7,916 nucleotides of DNA from Acidobacteriota bacterium (GTDB lineage: Bacteria; Acidobacteriota; Vicinamibacteria; Vicinamibacterales; 2-12-FULL-66-21), in NCBI GenBank assembly GCA_013362195.1, contig JABFWM010000509.1:1-7916 (forward strand). Direction: 5' to 3'. Every line of letters starts with the position of its first letter. Within the stretch, counting starts at the first letter, position 1. Shown here piece after piece: positions 1 through 6,741 of this stretch. The notes beneath the pieces are model-generated. The model was not told the origin of the DNA. It was given only the letters and a program-made list of their open reading frames with translations, and did no database searches. The translations under genes were made by a program, and so were the position numbers.

Positions 1-1
1 G

Positions 2-898
2 ACGAGCCGTCTGATGTTCCTGCCCATCCTGCGCTACGACGATGGCTACGGATGGACCTACGGCGGCCGTACGAGCGCCGTCGATCTGCTCGGGCTCGGC
101 GAACGGCTCTCTGTGCCGCTCTCGTGGGGCGGCACGCGCCGCGCCGCCCTCGAGGCCGAGCGGACGTTCAAGCGCGCGCCGCTGACCCGCGTGGTCGGAT
201 CCTTCGGCATCTCGCAGCGCGAAAATCCGTTCTATGACGTGGACGATCGCCGCACGGAGGTGAACGGACGCGTCGAGCGGCGGCTGCTCCGTGCGATCAC
301 GCTCGGCGCGGATGCCGGACGGACCGCGATCACCTTTGCCGGCGTCGCCGACGGCTTCTGGACGTCCGGCGCCGACGCGCGGCTCGATACGCGCGGCGAT
401 CCGGCATTTCCGAGCGACGCGGTGTGGCTCGGCGCAAGGTGGAGCCGGCTCGCGCTCTCGACCGGCGGCATCGATCGCTATACCCTCGACGGCCGCGGCT
501 ACAAGCGCCTCTACCGTCAGGCGGTCGTCGCCGCGCACGCGCAGTACGACACCGCGCGCGCACCGCTGCCGCCCTACGAGCAATGGCTGCTCGGCGGAGA
601 TTCCCTGCGGGGGATCCGCGCCGGTTCCTTCGCCGGCGACACGCGCTTCTTCGGCAGCCTCGAGCTGCGCGTCCCGTTCTCGTCGCCGCTCAGTACCGGA
701 CGCGTCGGATTCACCGTCTTCATGGATGCGGGCGTCGCGGCGCGCTTCGGCGATCGCCTCGGAGATGCGCCCGTCCACCGCGGCGCGGGCGCGGGTCTCT
801 TCGTCGTCGCCCCGCTCGTGCGCCTCAATCTCGACGTCGCGCGATCGATCGACGGCCACGGCACGCGCCTGCACTTCGGCACCGGATTTTCGTTCTGA
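2..898 (+). CDS. BamA/TamA-family (Omp85) outer-membrane protein, C-terminal barrel, 5' partial
   Basis: The reading frame is open from the left edge to a TGA at 896-898, so the true start lies outside; the ATG at 14 is probably internal. About 298 residues are visible. They alternate polar and hydrophobic residues in short stretches, as in beta-strands of an outer-membrane barrel. Counting from the Met at 14, residues 194-201 read GGDSLRGI, matching the loop-6 (V/L)RG(F/Y/I) signature of Omp85 proteins. It is followed by a strand ending ELRVPF, then an FMDAG strand, and the protein ends in Phe, the usual C-terminal beta-signal recognised by the BAM machinery. Family members insert or translocate proteins at the outer membrane. 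The POTRA or other N-terminal domains that would separate BamA, TamA, a two-partner secretion translocator or a patatin fusion are not visible, so the exact role is open. The protein implies a diderm host. The fold call is firm; the subfamily is not. Confidence 0.85.
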   Translation, partial: TSRLMFLPILRYDDGYGWTYGGRTSAVDLLGLGERLSVPLSWGGTRRAALEAERTFKRAPLTRVVGSFGISQRENPFYDVDDRRTEVNGRVERRLLRAITLGADAGRTAITFAGVADGFWTSGADARLDTRGDPAFPSDAVWLGARWSRLALSTGGIDRYTLDGRGYKRLYRQAVVAAHAQYDTARAPLPPYEQWLLGGDSLRGIRAGSFAGDTRFFGSLELRVPFSSPLSTGRVGFTVFMDAGVAARFGDRLGDAPVHRGAGAGLFVVAPLVRLNLDVARSIDGHGTRLHFGTGFSF

Positions 899-929
899 GC
901 GCCCGGCGGGCCGCTCTCGGCCCGTCTGC

Positions 930-935
930 TATGCT
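930..935 (+). promoter_or_regulatory. Putative -10 hexamer of a leaderless promoter for the MFS gene
   Basis: TATGCT matches four of six bases of TATAAT, including the key TA and final T. It ends eight bases before the ATG at 944, which would put the transcript start at or next to the start codon. No purine-rich Shine-Dalgarno lies between. No convincing -35 is visible 16-18 bases upstream. Confidence 0.4.
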
Positions 936-943
936 GCGCGGCG

Positions 944-2173
944 ATGGAAACGGCTGCCGCGGACGTCGGCGCGCGCGATCAACGCAATGCGCTCCTCGCC
1001 GGTTTTCTCGGCTGGACGCTCGACGCGTTCGACTTCTTCATTCTCACCCTCGTCCTCGACGATGTGGCGGCCGCATTCGGCCGGACGCGGCCGCAGATCG
1101 CGCTCGCGATCACGCTGACGCTGGCGATGCGGCCGGTCGGCGCCATCATCTTCGGCCTGATGGCGGATCGCTACGGGCGCCGGCTGCCGCTAATGATCAA
1201 CGTCATCTTCTACGCCATCGTGTCCGTGCTCTGCGGAATCGCGCCGAGCTATGGGGTCTTTCTCGGACTGCGGATGCTGTTTGGCGTCGGCATGGGCGGC
1301 GAATGGGGCGTCGGCGCGTCGCTGGCCCTGGAGTCCGCGCCGGCCAGGCTCCGTGGTCTGCTCTCGGGATTTCTCCAGGAGGGCTACGCGATCGGCAACC
1401 TGCTCGCGGCGCTCGCCTACCGCACCATCTACCCGATCGCGAACGCGTACGCGCCGGGAAACGGCTGGCGCGTGATGTTCTTCGTCGGCGGGCTGCCGGC
1501 GCTGCTCTCCTTGTTCATCCGTGCCCGCGTCAAGGAATCCCCCGTCTGGCACGAGCATCGAACCGACTGGACGACCTATCGCGGCGTGCTCGCACGCCAC
1601 GCCCGGCGTTTTCTCTACCTCGTCCTGCTGATGACGATGATGAACTTCGTCTCGCACGGAACGCAGGACATGTACCCCACGCTGCTCGCGACCGCCGGCT
1701 ATGCGAAGGCCCGCATCGCCGACCTGACCATGATCTCGATGGTCGGTGCGGTGCTGGGCGGGCTGGCGTTCGGCGGGTACTCCGATCGCCGCGGACGCCG
1801 GCGCGCGATGGTCACGGCGTGCACCTGCGCGTTGCTGGTCCTGCCGTTCTGGATTGCGGGGTTCTCGGCGCGCTCCACGATCGCCGGCGTGTTCATGATG
1901 CAGTTCTTCGTCCAGGGCGCCTGGGGGGTCATCCCCGCGCACATCAACGAGCTGTCGCCCGGCACGGTGCGAGGCTTCTTTCCCGGCTTTGCCTACCAGC
2001 TCGGCGTGCTGGGCGCATCGAGCATCCCGTACATCGAATCGGCGCTGGGAGAGATGCTGACCTATCGTCAGTCGATGGGGCTGCTGATGACGATCGTCTT
2101 CATCGGCGCGGTCGTGGTCATCGCGGCCGGACCCGAAGCGCGCGGATTCGCCTTCGGCAGATCCGATCGCTGA
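944..2173 (+). CDS. MFS transporter, sialate/monocarboxylate:H+ symporter-like
   Basis: This 409-residue protein is mostly hydrophobic, with about 12 predicted membrane helices, and would sit in the inner membrane. Helix 1 reads GWTLDAFDFF (residues 23-32), a signature of the SHS-type symporters (NanT, Jen1 and relatives). The two MFS loop motifs are at residues 71-80 (GLMADRYGRR) and 278-287 (GYSDRRGRRR), marking the two six-helix halves. Residues 145-155 (QEGYAIGNLLA) and 174-202 (GWR...LPALL...ESPVW) also follow this family. It probably imports a small carboxylate or acidic sugar with protons; the substrate cannot be read from sequence. Asp27 and Asp30 in helix 1 are candidate proton-coupling residues (inference). 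The ATG at 944 is chosen because the first helix follows directly and a -10-like element lies just upstream. The gene is monocistronic, converges on the M64 peptidase gene, and has no neighbouring catabolic genes to hint at a substrate. Confidence 0.88.
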   Translation: METAAADVGARDQRNALLAGFLGWTLDAFDFFILTLVLDDVAAAFGRTRPQIALAITLTLAMRPVGAIIFGLMADRYGRRLPLMINVIFYAIVSVLCGIAPSYGVFLGLRMLFGVGMGGEWGVGASLALESAPARLRGLLSGFLQEGYAIGNLLAALAYRTIYPIANAYAPGNGWRVMFFVGGLPALLSLFIRARVKESPVWHEHRTDWTTYRGVLARHARRFLYLVLLMTMMNFVSHGTQDMYPTLLATAGYAKARIADLTMISMVGAVLGGLAFGGYSDRRGRRRAMVTACTCALLVLPFWIAGFSARSTIAGVFMMQFFVQGAWGVIPAHINELSPGTVRGFFPGFAYQLGVLGASSIPYIESALGEMLTYRQSMGLLMTIVFIGAVVVIAAGPEARGFAFGRSDR

Positions 2174-2229
2174 GCGCGGACGGCCGCAGCGATGGACGGC
2201 GGGCTGAGGGAGCGGCGGCGCGAGCGCGC

Positions 2230-3627
2230 TTACGGCGTGTAGAGACGGATGATGTTCTCGATGCCGCGGCGGCACACCGCGCAGAAGACCGGGCTGCGCG
2301 TGAACATGATGCAGTCGATCTCGGGCCGGTAGTAGCCCGTCGCCTCGTAGTTCGCGCCTTCGAACGCGCCGACCGTGCCTTTGTAGCGCTCCGCGGCGAA
2401 CAGGGCCTGCTCCGCATCGTGCGCCTCGCGGAACAGCGCTTCCATCTCCTCCTCCGGCCGATGCTCGGCGCGAATCTTCGCGCGCCGCTCCTGGTAGGCG
2501 CGCGAGGTGCGTTCGTACGCCTGCTTCTGCCACGGCGTCGGCAGCGGCGTGCCGGCCTCGACCAGGTCGCGCCATTTCAGCGTCCCGGGATCCAGGAGCG
2601 CCGTCACGTTCGGCTCCCACGGTTCGATCTTGTGCGCGGGCGCGGGACCGTACGCGACCGGCGAGGTGTAGTACTCGTCGGCGAGCGCGGCAAAGTGGTG
2701 CGCGAACTCGTGGACGAACACGTACGGCGCCTGCGCGCTGTCGGCGGCCACCGTGCTGTACAGGTTGAAGATGCCGCCGCCGCCATAGGTGCGGCTGTTG
2801 GTGAGGATTTCGATGAACTCGTACGGCGCGAACGCGGCGATCTCCCGCAGCGCGCGGTTGTTGAACGTGAGCACGTAGCGCTCGGACCCGAACGCGTCGT
2901 AGGTGGCGCCGATCGGCGACGCGCGGTGAATGCCCGTGGACGGACGCGAAATGCCCGACTGCGCCGCCGCCGGCACGAGTCCCCACACGTTGAAGTCGCG
3001 GCGGTGCTCCTTGAACGGTGAGGTCGCGAACAGGATGTCGATCATCCGCCGCGCGTCGCGCTCGAATTTCCCCCGCTCCGCGCCGGTGTAGCCGTCACCG
3101 AGCAGCAGCACGTCCACCTTGTCCGCCGGCGCACCGTTCTTCTCGAACGCGATCAGCGCGCCCGCTGCCGGCGGCGTCGCATCGTCTACGAAGATGCTCT
3201 TCGGATCCACGTCCGTCGTCCAGAGATCCTGAAACGCGTTGGCCGGGTCGCGCTTGCGGATCGTCAGTTTCACCTGACCGTCCGGTGCGGGAAAGCGGAC
3301 CGACTCGTGGAAGGTGCGGTTCATCGTCTTCGCTTCGTCGGTCGTTTCCCATTCGCCGTAGATCGATGCGAAGCCGCGCGAGTACAGAATCGTTCCCTGC
3401 GCATCTCTCAGCTCGAAGAAATACTTCCCGAGGTTCGTCCGGTCCACCGTCTTCTGTACGTTCCCGGGCCACTCGAGCGGCTCGATGACGACGCGATCCA
3501 GGCTGAAGAGTTCCTGCTTCTCGTTGCCCGAGTGGTAGTAGTCGAGGCGCATCGTGCGCGGCGCGGCGAGCGCGGCCGTGGACAGAACGATGCAGCCGGC
3601 AAACGCGACGGCACAGCGTGTGAGCAT
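2230..3627 (-). CDS. Secreted M64-family (IgA peptidase-like) zinc metallopeptidase
   Basis: The 465-residue product starts with a typical Sec signal peptide (residues 1-22, basic start, hydrophobic core, cleavage near ALA-A), so it acts in the periplasm or outside. Residues 25-150 form a beta-rich N-terminal domain as in M64 peptidases. The catalytic domain starts around residue 168 (DKVDVLLLGDGYT, a strongly conserved M64 segment). It carries the zinc motif HEFAHHFAALADEYY at 306-320: His306 and His310 bind zinc, Glu307 is the general base, and Asp317 fits the third ligand of the HExxHxxxxxxD pattern. The tail keeps the family's cysteine-rich signature (Cys439 and FCAVC at 448-452). The founding member cleaves human IgA, but most members are environmental proteins of unknown substrate, so 'IgA peptidase' should not be read as function. 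The predicted helical, charged insert at residues 365-412 lies between the active site and the tail. The gene is transcribed alone, with a possible leaderless promoter. The family is clear; the substrate is unknown. Confidence 0.9.
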   Translation of the reverse strand: MLTRCAVAFAGCIVLSTAALAAPRTMRLDYYHSGNEKQELFSLDRVVIEPLEWPGNVQKTVDRTNLGKYFFELRDAQGTILYSRGFASIYGEWETTDEAKTMNRTFHESVRFPAPDGQVKLTIRKRDPANAFQDLWTTDVDPKSIFVDDATPPAAGALIAFEKNGAPADKVDVLLLGDGYTGAERGKFERDARRMIDILFATSPFKEHRRDFNVWGLVPAAAQSGISRPSTGIHRASPIGATYDAFGSERYVLTFNNRALREIAAFAPYEFIEILTNSRTYGGGGIFNLYSTVAADSAQAPYVFVHEFAHHFAALADEYYTSPVAYGPAPAHKIEPWEPNVTALLDPGTLKWRDLVEAGTPLPTPWQKQAYERTSRAYQERRAKIRAEHRPEEEMEALFREAHDAEQALFAAERYKGTVGAFEGANYEATGYYRPEIDCIMFTRSPVFCAVCRRGIENIIRLYTP

Positions 3628-3633
3628 GAGGCT

Positions 3634-3639
3634 ACTGTA
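3634..3639 (-). promoter_or_regulatory. Putative -10 hexamer of a leaderless promoter for the M64 gene
   Basis: On the minus strand this reads TACAGT, four of six matches to TATAAT. It ends six bases before the ATG at 3627, so transcription would begin at or near the start codon. There is no Shine-Dalgarno in between and no good -35 at standard spacing. Confidence 0.4.
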
Positions 3640-3692
3640 ACCCGGCGCCGAACCATGCCACGACTACTCCCGGCTGTTCGAGCCTGACGTAT

Positions 3693-3710
3693 CCGCCGAC
3701 TATGCGGCGG
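3693..3710. repeat. Short inverted repeat (6-bp stem, 6-nt loop)
   Basis: CCGCCG and CGGCGG flank the loop ACTATG. The stem is all G:C, but the DNA is GC-rich, so a chance occurrence is likely. It sits upstream of both divergent genes and has no T-tract, so it is not an obvious intrinsic terminator. Confidence 0.3.
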
Positions 3711-3761
3711 CTCGCGCAGTCCGGCCGCACACCGAAGGTATGTGACGTGCGACAGAATTGA

Positions 3762-3771
3762 ACACGCGTGT
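3762..3771. promoter_or_regulatory. Perfect 10-bp palindrome, possible operator
   Basis: ACACGCGTGT is a perfect dyad in the divergent intergenic region, a typical position for a dimeric regulator site. No second copy was noticed nearby, and no regulator gene is adjacent. A function is speculative. Confidence 0.2.
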
Positions 3772-4086
3772 CTCACGCTGTTCGTCTGCGGCACACGCCG
3801 CCGCCACGTTCGACACGTCGCTCGCGGAATGCGGCGCAATTTCGTCAGACGCACCGGGCGCTTGCCGGCACCCCGATTGCGATCGCGGGTCCGGTCTCCA
3901 GCCGGGATGTCATCGAATGTCGGGCCGCTCCGCACACGGCGGCATGCCGTCGGTGCAGGGCAAACCATCAGCGCCGGGTTGGTGAAACACATCGTGAGCA
4001 GTGTTCGTGCACAAGCGGCGATCCCGGCCTGGGCGCATGACGAGGCGGCGCAGCCTGCGGGACCGCGGATCGAGCGTGACTCGCGC

Positions 4087-5457
4087 ATGCTCTCGCCGCA
4101 CGGGTTCGAGCGTCGTGTCTATCCCCGCGTCACCTCCCAGGATCTGAGCTGGCTGCGCGAAGCGCGGATGAAGTACGGGCCGGCGGTGCACGTGATTGAC
4201 GTCTCGGCCGGCGGTGCGCTGTTCGAAACGCAGGCGCGCGTGAGCCCGAACACCGACCTCGTGCTGCACTTCATCGGACACACGCTCGACACCGTGATCG
4301 CCTCGCGGGTGCTGCGGTCGCAGATCTCGGCGCTCGGCGAAGCCCCCTGCTATCGCGGCGCGTGCGCGTTCCGTCGCTCGCTCGACGTGGCGCAGCTGCT
4401 CGGACCCGGGCCGCGCACGCATGCCGCGCCGGTCGACGACCTTCGAGCCGCATTCGCGCTCAAGAGCATTGTCGATCGCTACGTCGACGCCGACGATGAC
4501 ACCGCTTCAGAATCGCCGGAGGTCACCGGCATGCTCGACGCGCTGCGCGTCCTGCAGGGATCCGCGGAGCGACGCACCGATCCGGCCGATCGGCAACTCG
4601 CGGAGCTGGTGGCGCGGGCGTTGCGCGCGCTCGAAGGCATCGAATCGATCCGCGCCGCGATGGGCGGGATCGAAGCGCACCTGCGGCAGGCCATGCCGCT
4701 CGTCGCGATCCGGGTGATGGGCGCGCCGGCGGCGGCGGCCGACGGGGCCGAATCGATCTACTTCGACGTCACGGCCAGCCGGCGCACGCCGCCGGGCGTG
4801 CTCAACATCGAGTTTCCCGCCGGCTTCGCGCCCGACAGCACACAGTTCCGCTTGCTGAAGGCGAGCGCGTACTTGATCACGTTGCTGCGCGGGTTCCATG
4901 TGCGATCCCCCGCGTCATGCACCGCTCCGCGTGCCGCCATGCGGACGCCGAACCACGCGACCGCCGCCGTACCCGGCCTGGTGAGAGAACCGCTCGCGGC
5001 GTCCGACACGGGTGCAGTGGCGGAATCATGCCGCGCCGATCCGGCCGCGAACGCGTGGCAGGCGGTCGTCGTGCGGTTCGTGGACGGGCGACTGCTCCGC
5101 GGCTACACGAACGATTTCCATTCGCTGCGGTCGCAGCTGCACCTGTCCTCGTCGCCCGGCACCACCGACGACCGCCTCCTCGTGCCGCTCGGCTCGGTCA
5201 AGGCCGTGTTCTTCGTCAGGGAGCTCGCCGGCGATCCGACGCGAGTCGATCGGCTGACGTGTGAGGGCCCGTCGAACGGCCGGCGCATCGAAGTCACGTT
5301 CAACGACGGCGAGGTCATGCTCGGATCCACGCTGAACGACAATCTCTCGCGGCAGGGATTCTTTCTCGATCCCGCGGACGCGGCCGGCAACACCCTCCGC
5401 GTCTACATCATCGCCACCGCCGTCCGCCACGCGAGATTCCTGCCGTCGCAGCCCTGA
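4087..5457 (+). CDS. PilZ-domain protein with duplicated C-terminal beta-rich units (DUF6982-like)
   Basis: From the ATG at 4087 the protein has 456 residues, with no signal peptide or membrane segment, so it is probably cytoplasmic. Residues 8-105 form a PilZ domain, the common c-di-GMP receptor fold. Both ligand motifs are intact: RxxxR (Arg10 to Arg14, RVYPR) and DxSxxG (Asp38, Ser40, Gly43). Residues 110-215 are largely helical and possibly coiled-coil. Residues 223-272 are a short mixed segment, and 275-322 an Ala/Pro/Arg-rich linker. Two related units follow at about 325-383 (VVVRFVDGRLLRGYTNDF...VKAVFFV) and 399-447 (IEVTFNDGEVMLGSTLND...LRVYII). They resemble the DUF6982-type domain that I recall accompanying PilZ proteins in Acidobacteria and Deltaproteobacteria. 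The likely role is a c-di-GMP effector in motility, surface attachment or secretion; the output is unknown. The start is uncertain: the frame stays open to a GTG at 3742, but that part looks non-coding, and no clear Shine-Dalgarno precedes 4087. Confidence 0.8.
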   Translation: MLSPHGFERRVYPRVTSQDLSWLREARMKYGPAVHVIDVSAGGALFETQARVSPNTDLVLHFIGHTLDTVIASRVLRSQISALGEAPCYRGACAFRRSLDVAQLLGPGPRTHAAPVDDLRAAFALKSIVDRYVDADDDTASESPEVTGMLDALRVLQGSAERRTDPADRQLAELVARALRALEGIESIRAAMGGIEAHLRQAMPLVAIRVMGAPAAAADGAESIYFDVTASRRTPPGVLNIEFPAGFAPDSTQFRLLKASAYLITLLRGFHVRSPASCTAPRAAMRTPNHATAAVPGLVREPLAASDTGAVAESCRADPAANAWQAVVVRFVDGRLLRGYTNDFHSLRSQLHLSSSPGTTDDRLLVPLGSVKAVFFVRELAGDPTRVDRLTCEGPSNGRRIEVTFNDGEVMLGSTLNDNLSRQGFFLDPADAAGNTLRVYIIATAVRHARFLPSQP

Positions 5458-5508
5458 CGGCGCCTTCCGCACCACCCGGCGGCGCTGGCAGGTCGTCACC
5501 GAAGACCG

Positions 5509-5537
5509 TTGTCGCCCGCCGCTGTTTCCCTTAGTAT
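5509..5537 (+). promoter_or_regulatory. Putative sigma70-type promoter for the MBL-fold hydrolase gene
   Basis: TTGTCG at 5509-5514 (four of six matches to TTGACA) and TAGTAT at 5532-5537 (four of six matches to TATAAT) are separated by exactly 17 bases. Transcription would start near 5544, leaving a leader of about 50 bases with a good ribosome binding site before the ATG at 5597. Confidence 0.5.
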
Positions 5538-5584
5538 CACGCCCGTCGACGTGATCCGGACCCGAGCCGCGTCGTTCACGTCGC

Positions 5585-5592
5585 GGGAGGAG
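5585..5592 (+). promoter_or_regulatory. Strong Shine-Dalgarno that fixes the start of the MBL-fold gene
   Basis: GGGAGGAG lies four bases upstream of the ATG at 5597. It is the best ribosome binding site in the window and confirms that start over other in-frame candidates. Confidence 0.7.
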
Positions 5593-5596
5593 CGCG

Positions 5597-6550
5597 ATGA
5601 AGCGGGAACTCGTTCTTGGCGCACTCGTGATCGCCGGGGCCTTGTCGGCGGTCCTCGCCGCGTCCGGGCGCGAACAGGCGGGCACACCGCAGCCATCCGC
5701 GTCCGCTCTGCAGGTCGACAAGCTGACCGACAACCTGTACGTCGTTCGCGGCGGCGGCGGCAACACCGCCGTGTTCGTCACCGCGAATGGCGTGCTGCTC
5801 GTCGACACCAAGCTGCCCGGCTGGGGCAAGCCGCTCCTCGAGAAAATCAAAGAGCTCACCGACAAGCCGGTGACGACCATCGTCAACACCCACACGCATT
5901 TCGATCACGTCAGCGGCAACGTCGACTTTCCACCGACCGTCGAGATCGTGGCGCACGAAAACACCGCCAGGCTGATGCGCGACATGCGTCCGCCGACAGG
6001 GGTTCCAACCGCGCCGCGGACGATGTTCGAGGAGAGCAAGGGTGTGGGGCTGCCGAAGCGCACCTACAAGGACACCTTGACGCTGGGCAGCGGCAACGAT
6101 CGCGTCGAGCTTCATTACTTCGGCGCGGCGCACACGAGCGGCGACACCTTCGTGGTGTTCCCCTCGGCTCGCGCCATGCACGCGGGCGACGTGTTCCCCA
6201 ACAAGGGCATTCCGATCGTGGATGGCAACAACGGCGGCAGCGGCCTCGAGTACGCGAACACGTTGGCCAGGGCGGCGGCACTGCCGGATGTCGACGTGGT
6301 CATCACCGGCCACAACGCGACCACGCTCACGATGGACGACCTCAAGATGTACATCGACTTCAATCGGGGCTTCGTCGAGACCGTCCGGGCGGCGAAGAAG
6401 GCGGGCAAAACCCTCGACGAGGTGGCGAGCACGTGGAGAGTGCCGGCCCGCTTCCTGGACGCGGGATACAGCCAGCCGGCGGGCGACACGGGTCAGAGCC
6501 CGTCGCGCGTGCGGATGAATGCGGAGCTCATTTGGAATGAACTGAAGTAG
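5597..6550 (+). CDS. Exported metallo-beta-lactamase-fold hydrolase
   Basis: The 317-residue protein begins with a Sec-type signal peptide (residues 1-22, MKRE then a long Ala/Leu/Val core, cleavage around VLAA) and should be periplasmic. The MBL fold is complete: a first strand pair (NTAVFVTANGVLLVDTK, 56-72), the HTHFDH motif at 99-104 (His99, His101, Asp103, His104), His179 in GAAHTSGD, Asp198 in HAGDVF, and His239 in ITGHN. This is the full ligand set for a dinuclear metal site. Length and layout match the broad group of periplasmic MBL hydrolases (SoxH-like, quinoprotein-relay type, some B3-like enzymes), not glyoxalase II or RNase Z. The substrate is not predictable; beta-lactamase activity cannot be claimed. 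The C-terminal 70 residues are helical. The gene appears monocistronic, with its own promoter and strong ribosome binding site upstream, and the act operon has a separate promoter downstream. Confidence 0.9.
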   Translation: MKRELVLGALVIAGALSAVLAASGREQAGTPQPSASALQVDKLTDNLYVVRGGGGNTAVFVTANGVLLVDTKLPGWGKPLLEKIKELTDKPVTTIVNTHTHFDHVSGNVDFPPTVEIVAHENTARLMRDMRPPTGVPTAPRTMFEESKGVGLPKRTYKDTLTLGSGNDRVELHYFGAAHTSGDTFVVFPSARAMHAGDVFPNKGIPIVDGNNGGSGLEYANTLARAAALPDVDVVITGHNATTLTMDDLKMYIDFNRGFVETVRAAKKAGKTLDEVASTWRVPARFLDAGYSQPAGDTGQSPSRVRMNAELIWNELK

Positions 6551-6578
6551 CGGCGCAGGCGCGGTGGACGGGAGGGTC

Positions 6579-6607
6579 TTGCAGCCCCGCCATCGCGTGG
6601 GTAGAAT
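6579..6607 (+). promoter_or_regulatory. Putative promoter of the act (ACIII) operon
   Basis: TTGCAG (6579-6584) and TAGAAT (6602-6607, five of six matches to TATAAT) are spaced 17 bases apart. The -35 is weak apart from TTG. A start near 6614 would give actA a leader of about 128 bases, long enough to hold the small open frame at 6670-6738. Confidence 0.5.
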
Positions 6608-6669
6608 CGCGCCCTCAATCTACGGGCCTCGTCGTTCCCCTGTGCAATTTTTCTTGTGTGGGTGCGAGG

Positions 6670-6738
6670 ATGTGGCAACACCGTTCCATCGCGGACTCGC
6701 CGTTCGGGCGGCTGTTCTCCAGCGCCATGGAGTCCTAG
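6670..6738 (+). CDS. Possible 22-residue leader peptide upstream of actA
   Basis: An ATG at 6670 opens 22 codons, beginning MWQHRS and ending SSAMES, closed by TAG at 6736-6738. It is in the same frame as actA, and only one codon (CCG) separates the stop from actA's TTG. Twenty of its 22 third positions are G or C, whereas the frame starting at GTG 6656 over the same DNA is much less biased. The actA Shine-Dalgarno lies inside its last codons. The upstream GCGAGG touches the ATG and is too close to be a good ribosome binding site, which argues against efficient translation. It could be a coupling leader peptide, a relic of a longer actA N-terminus, or chance. No homology is recognised. Confidence 0.3.
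   Translation: MWQHRSIADSPFGRLFSSAMES
6729..6732 (+). promoter_or_regulatory. Shine-Dalgarno supporting the TTG start of actA
   Basis: GGAG lies nine bases before the TTG at 6742. With the in-frame TAG at 6736-6738 blocking any upstream start, and the family-typical beginning MAQIFPRW, it sets the actA start at a rare TTG codon. Confidence 0.55.
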
Positions 6739-6741
6739 CCG

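Larger units (their letters stand above)
3640..4086. other. Gene-poor region between divergent genes (or partly an N-terminal extension of the PilZ gene)
   Basis: About 450 bases separate the M64 gene from the confident start of the PilZ protein. A frame continuous with the PilZ gene stays open from a GTG at 3742. Its translation is rich in Arg, Cys and His, lacks recognisable domains, and shows weaker third-position G/C preference than the gene body until about 4015. I therefore treat most of it as non-coding. The stretch contains a short hairpin (3693-3710) and a perfect palindrome (3762-3771). It presumably holds the PilZ gene's promoter, but I could not find a convincing -35/-10 pair. A GTG at 3982 is a possible intermediate start. 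Confidence 0.5.

Noticed and set aside
2174..2229. Possible bidirectional terminator between the convergent MFS and M64 genes
   Set aside because: No convincing stem with a T-tract is visible in the 56-bp gap; the GC-rich runs give only weak chance pairings.
1190..2986. Minus-strand open frame of 598 codons across the MFS gene and part of the M64 gene
   Set aside because: It is antisense to a clear transporter and shifted from the M64 frame. Composition is His/Arg/Ala-rich and no motif is recognisable.
424..3021. Long plus-strand open frame of 865 codons overlapping three genes
   Set aside because: It is out of frame with the MFS gene and antisense to the M64 gene. Its translation is Arg/Ala-rich low-complexity without domains, a typical artefact of GC-rich DNA where stops are rare.
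3970..4000. Resemblance to a dispersed repeat whose translation reads like RRVGETHR
   Set aside because: Only a short, imperfect match in one place, with no second copy or inverted arm in the window, so it could not be supported as a repeat.
3742..4086. N-terminal extension of the PilZ protein from GTG at 3742
   Set aside because: The frame is open, but the translation is Arg/Cys/His-rich without a domain, third-position G/C bias is weaker, and the PilZ domain begins right after the ATG at 4087. It is kept as an alternative only.
5458..5500. Possible terminator hairpin after the PilZ gene
   Set aside because: Only a five-base GC stem with a long loop and no T-tract; indistinguishable from chance in this base composition.
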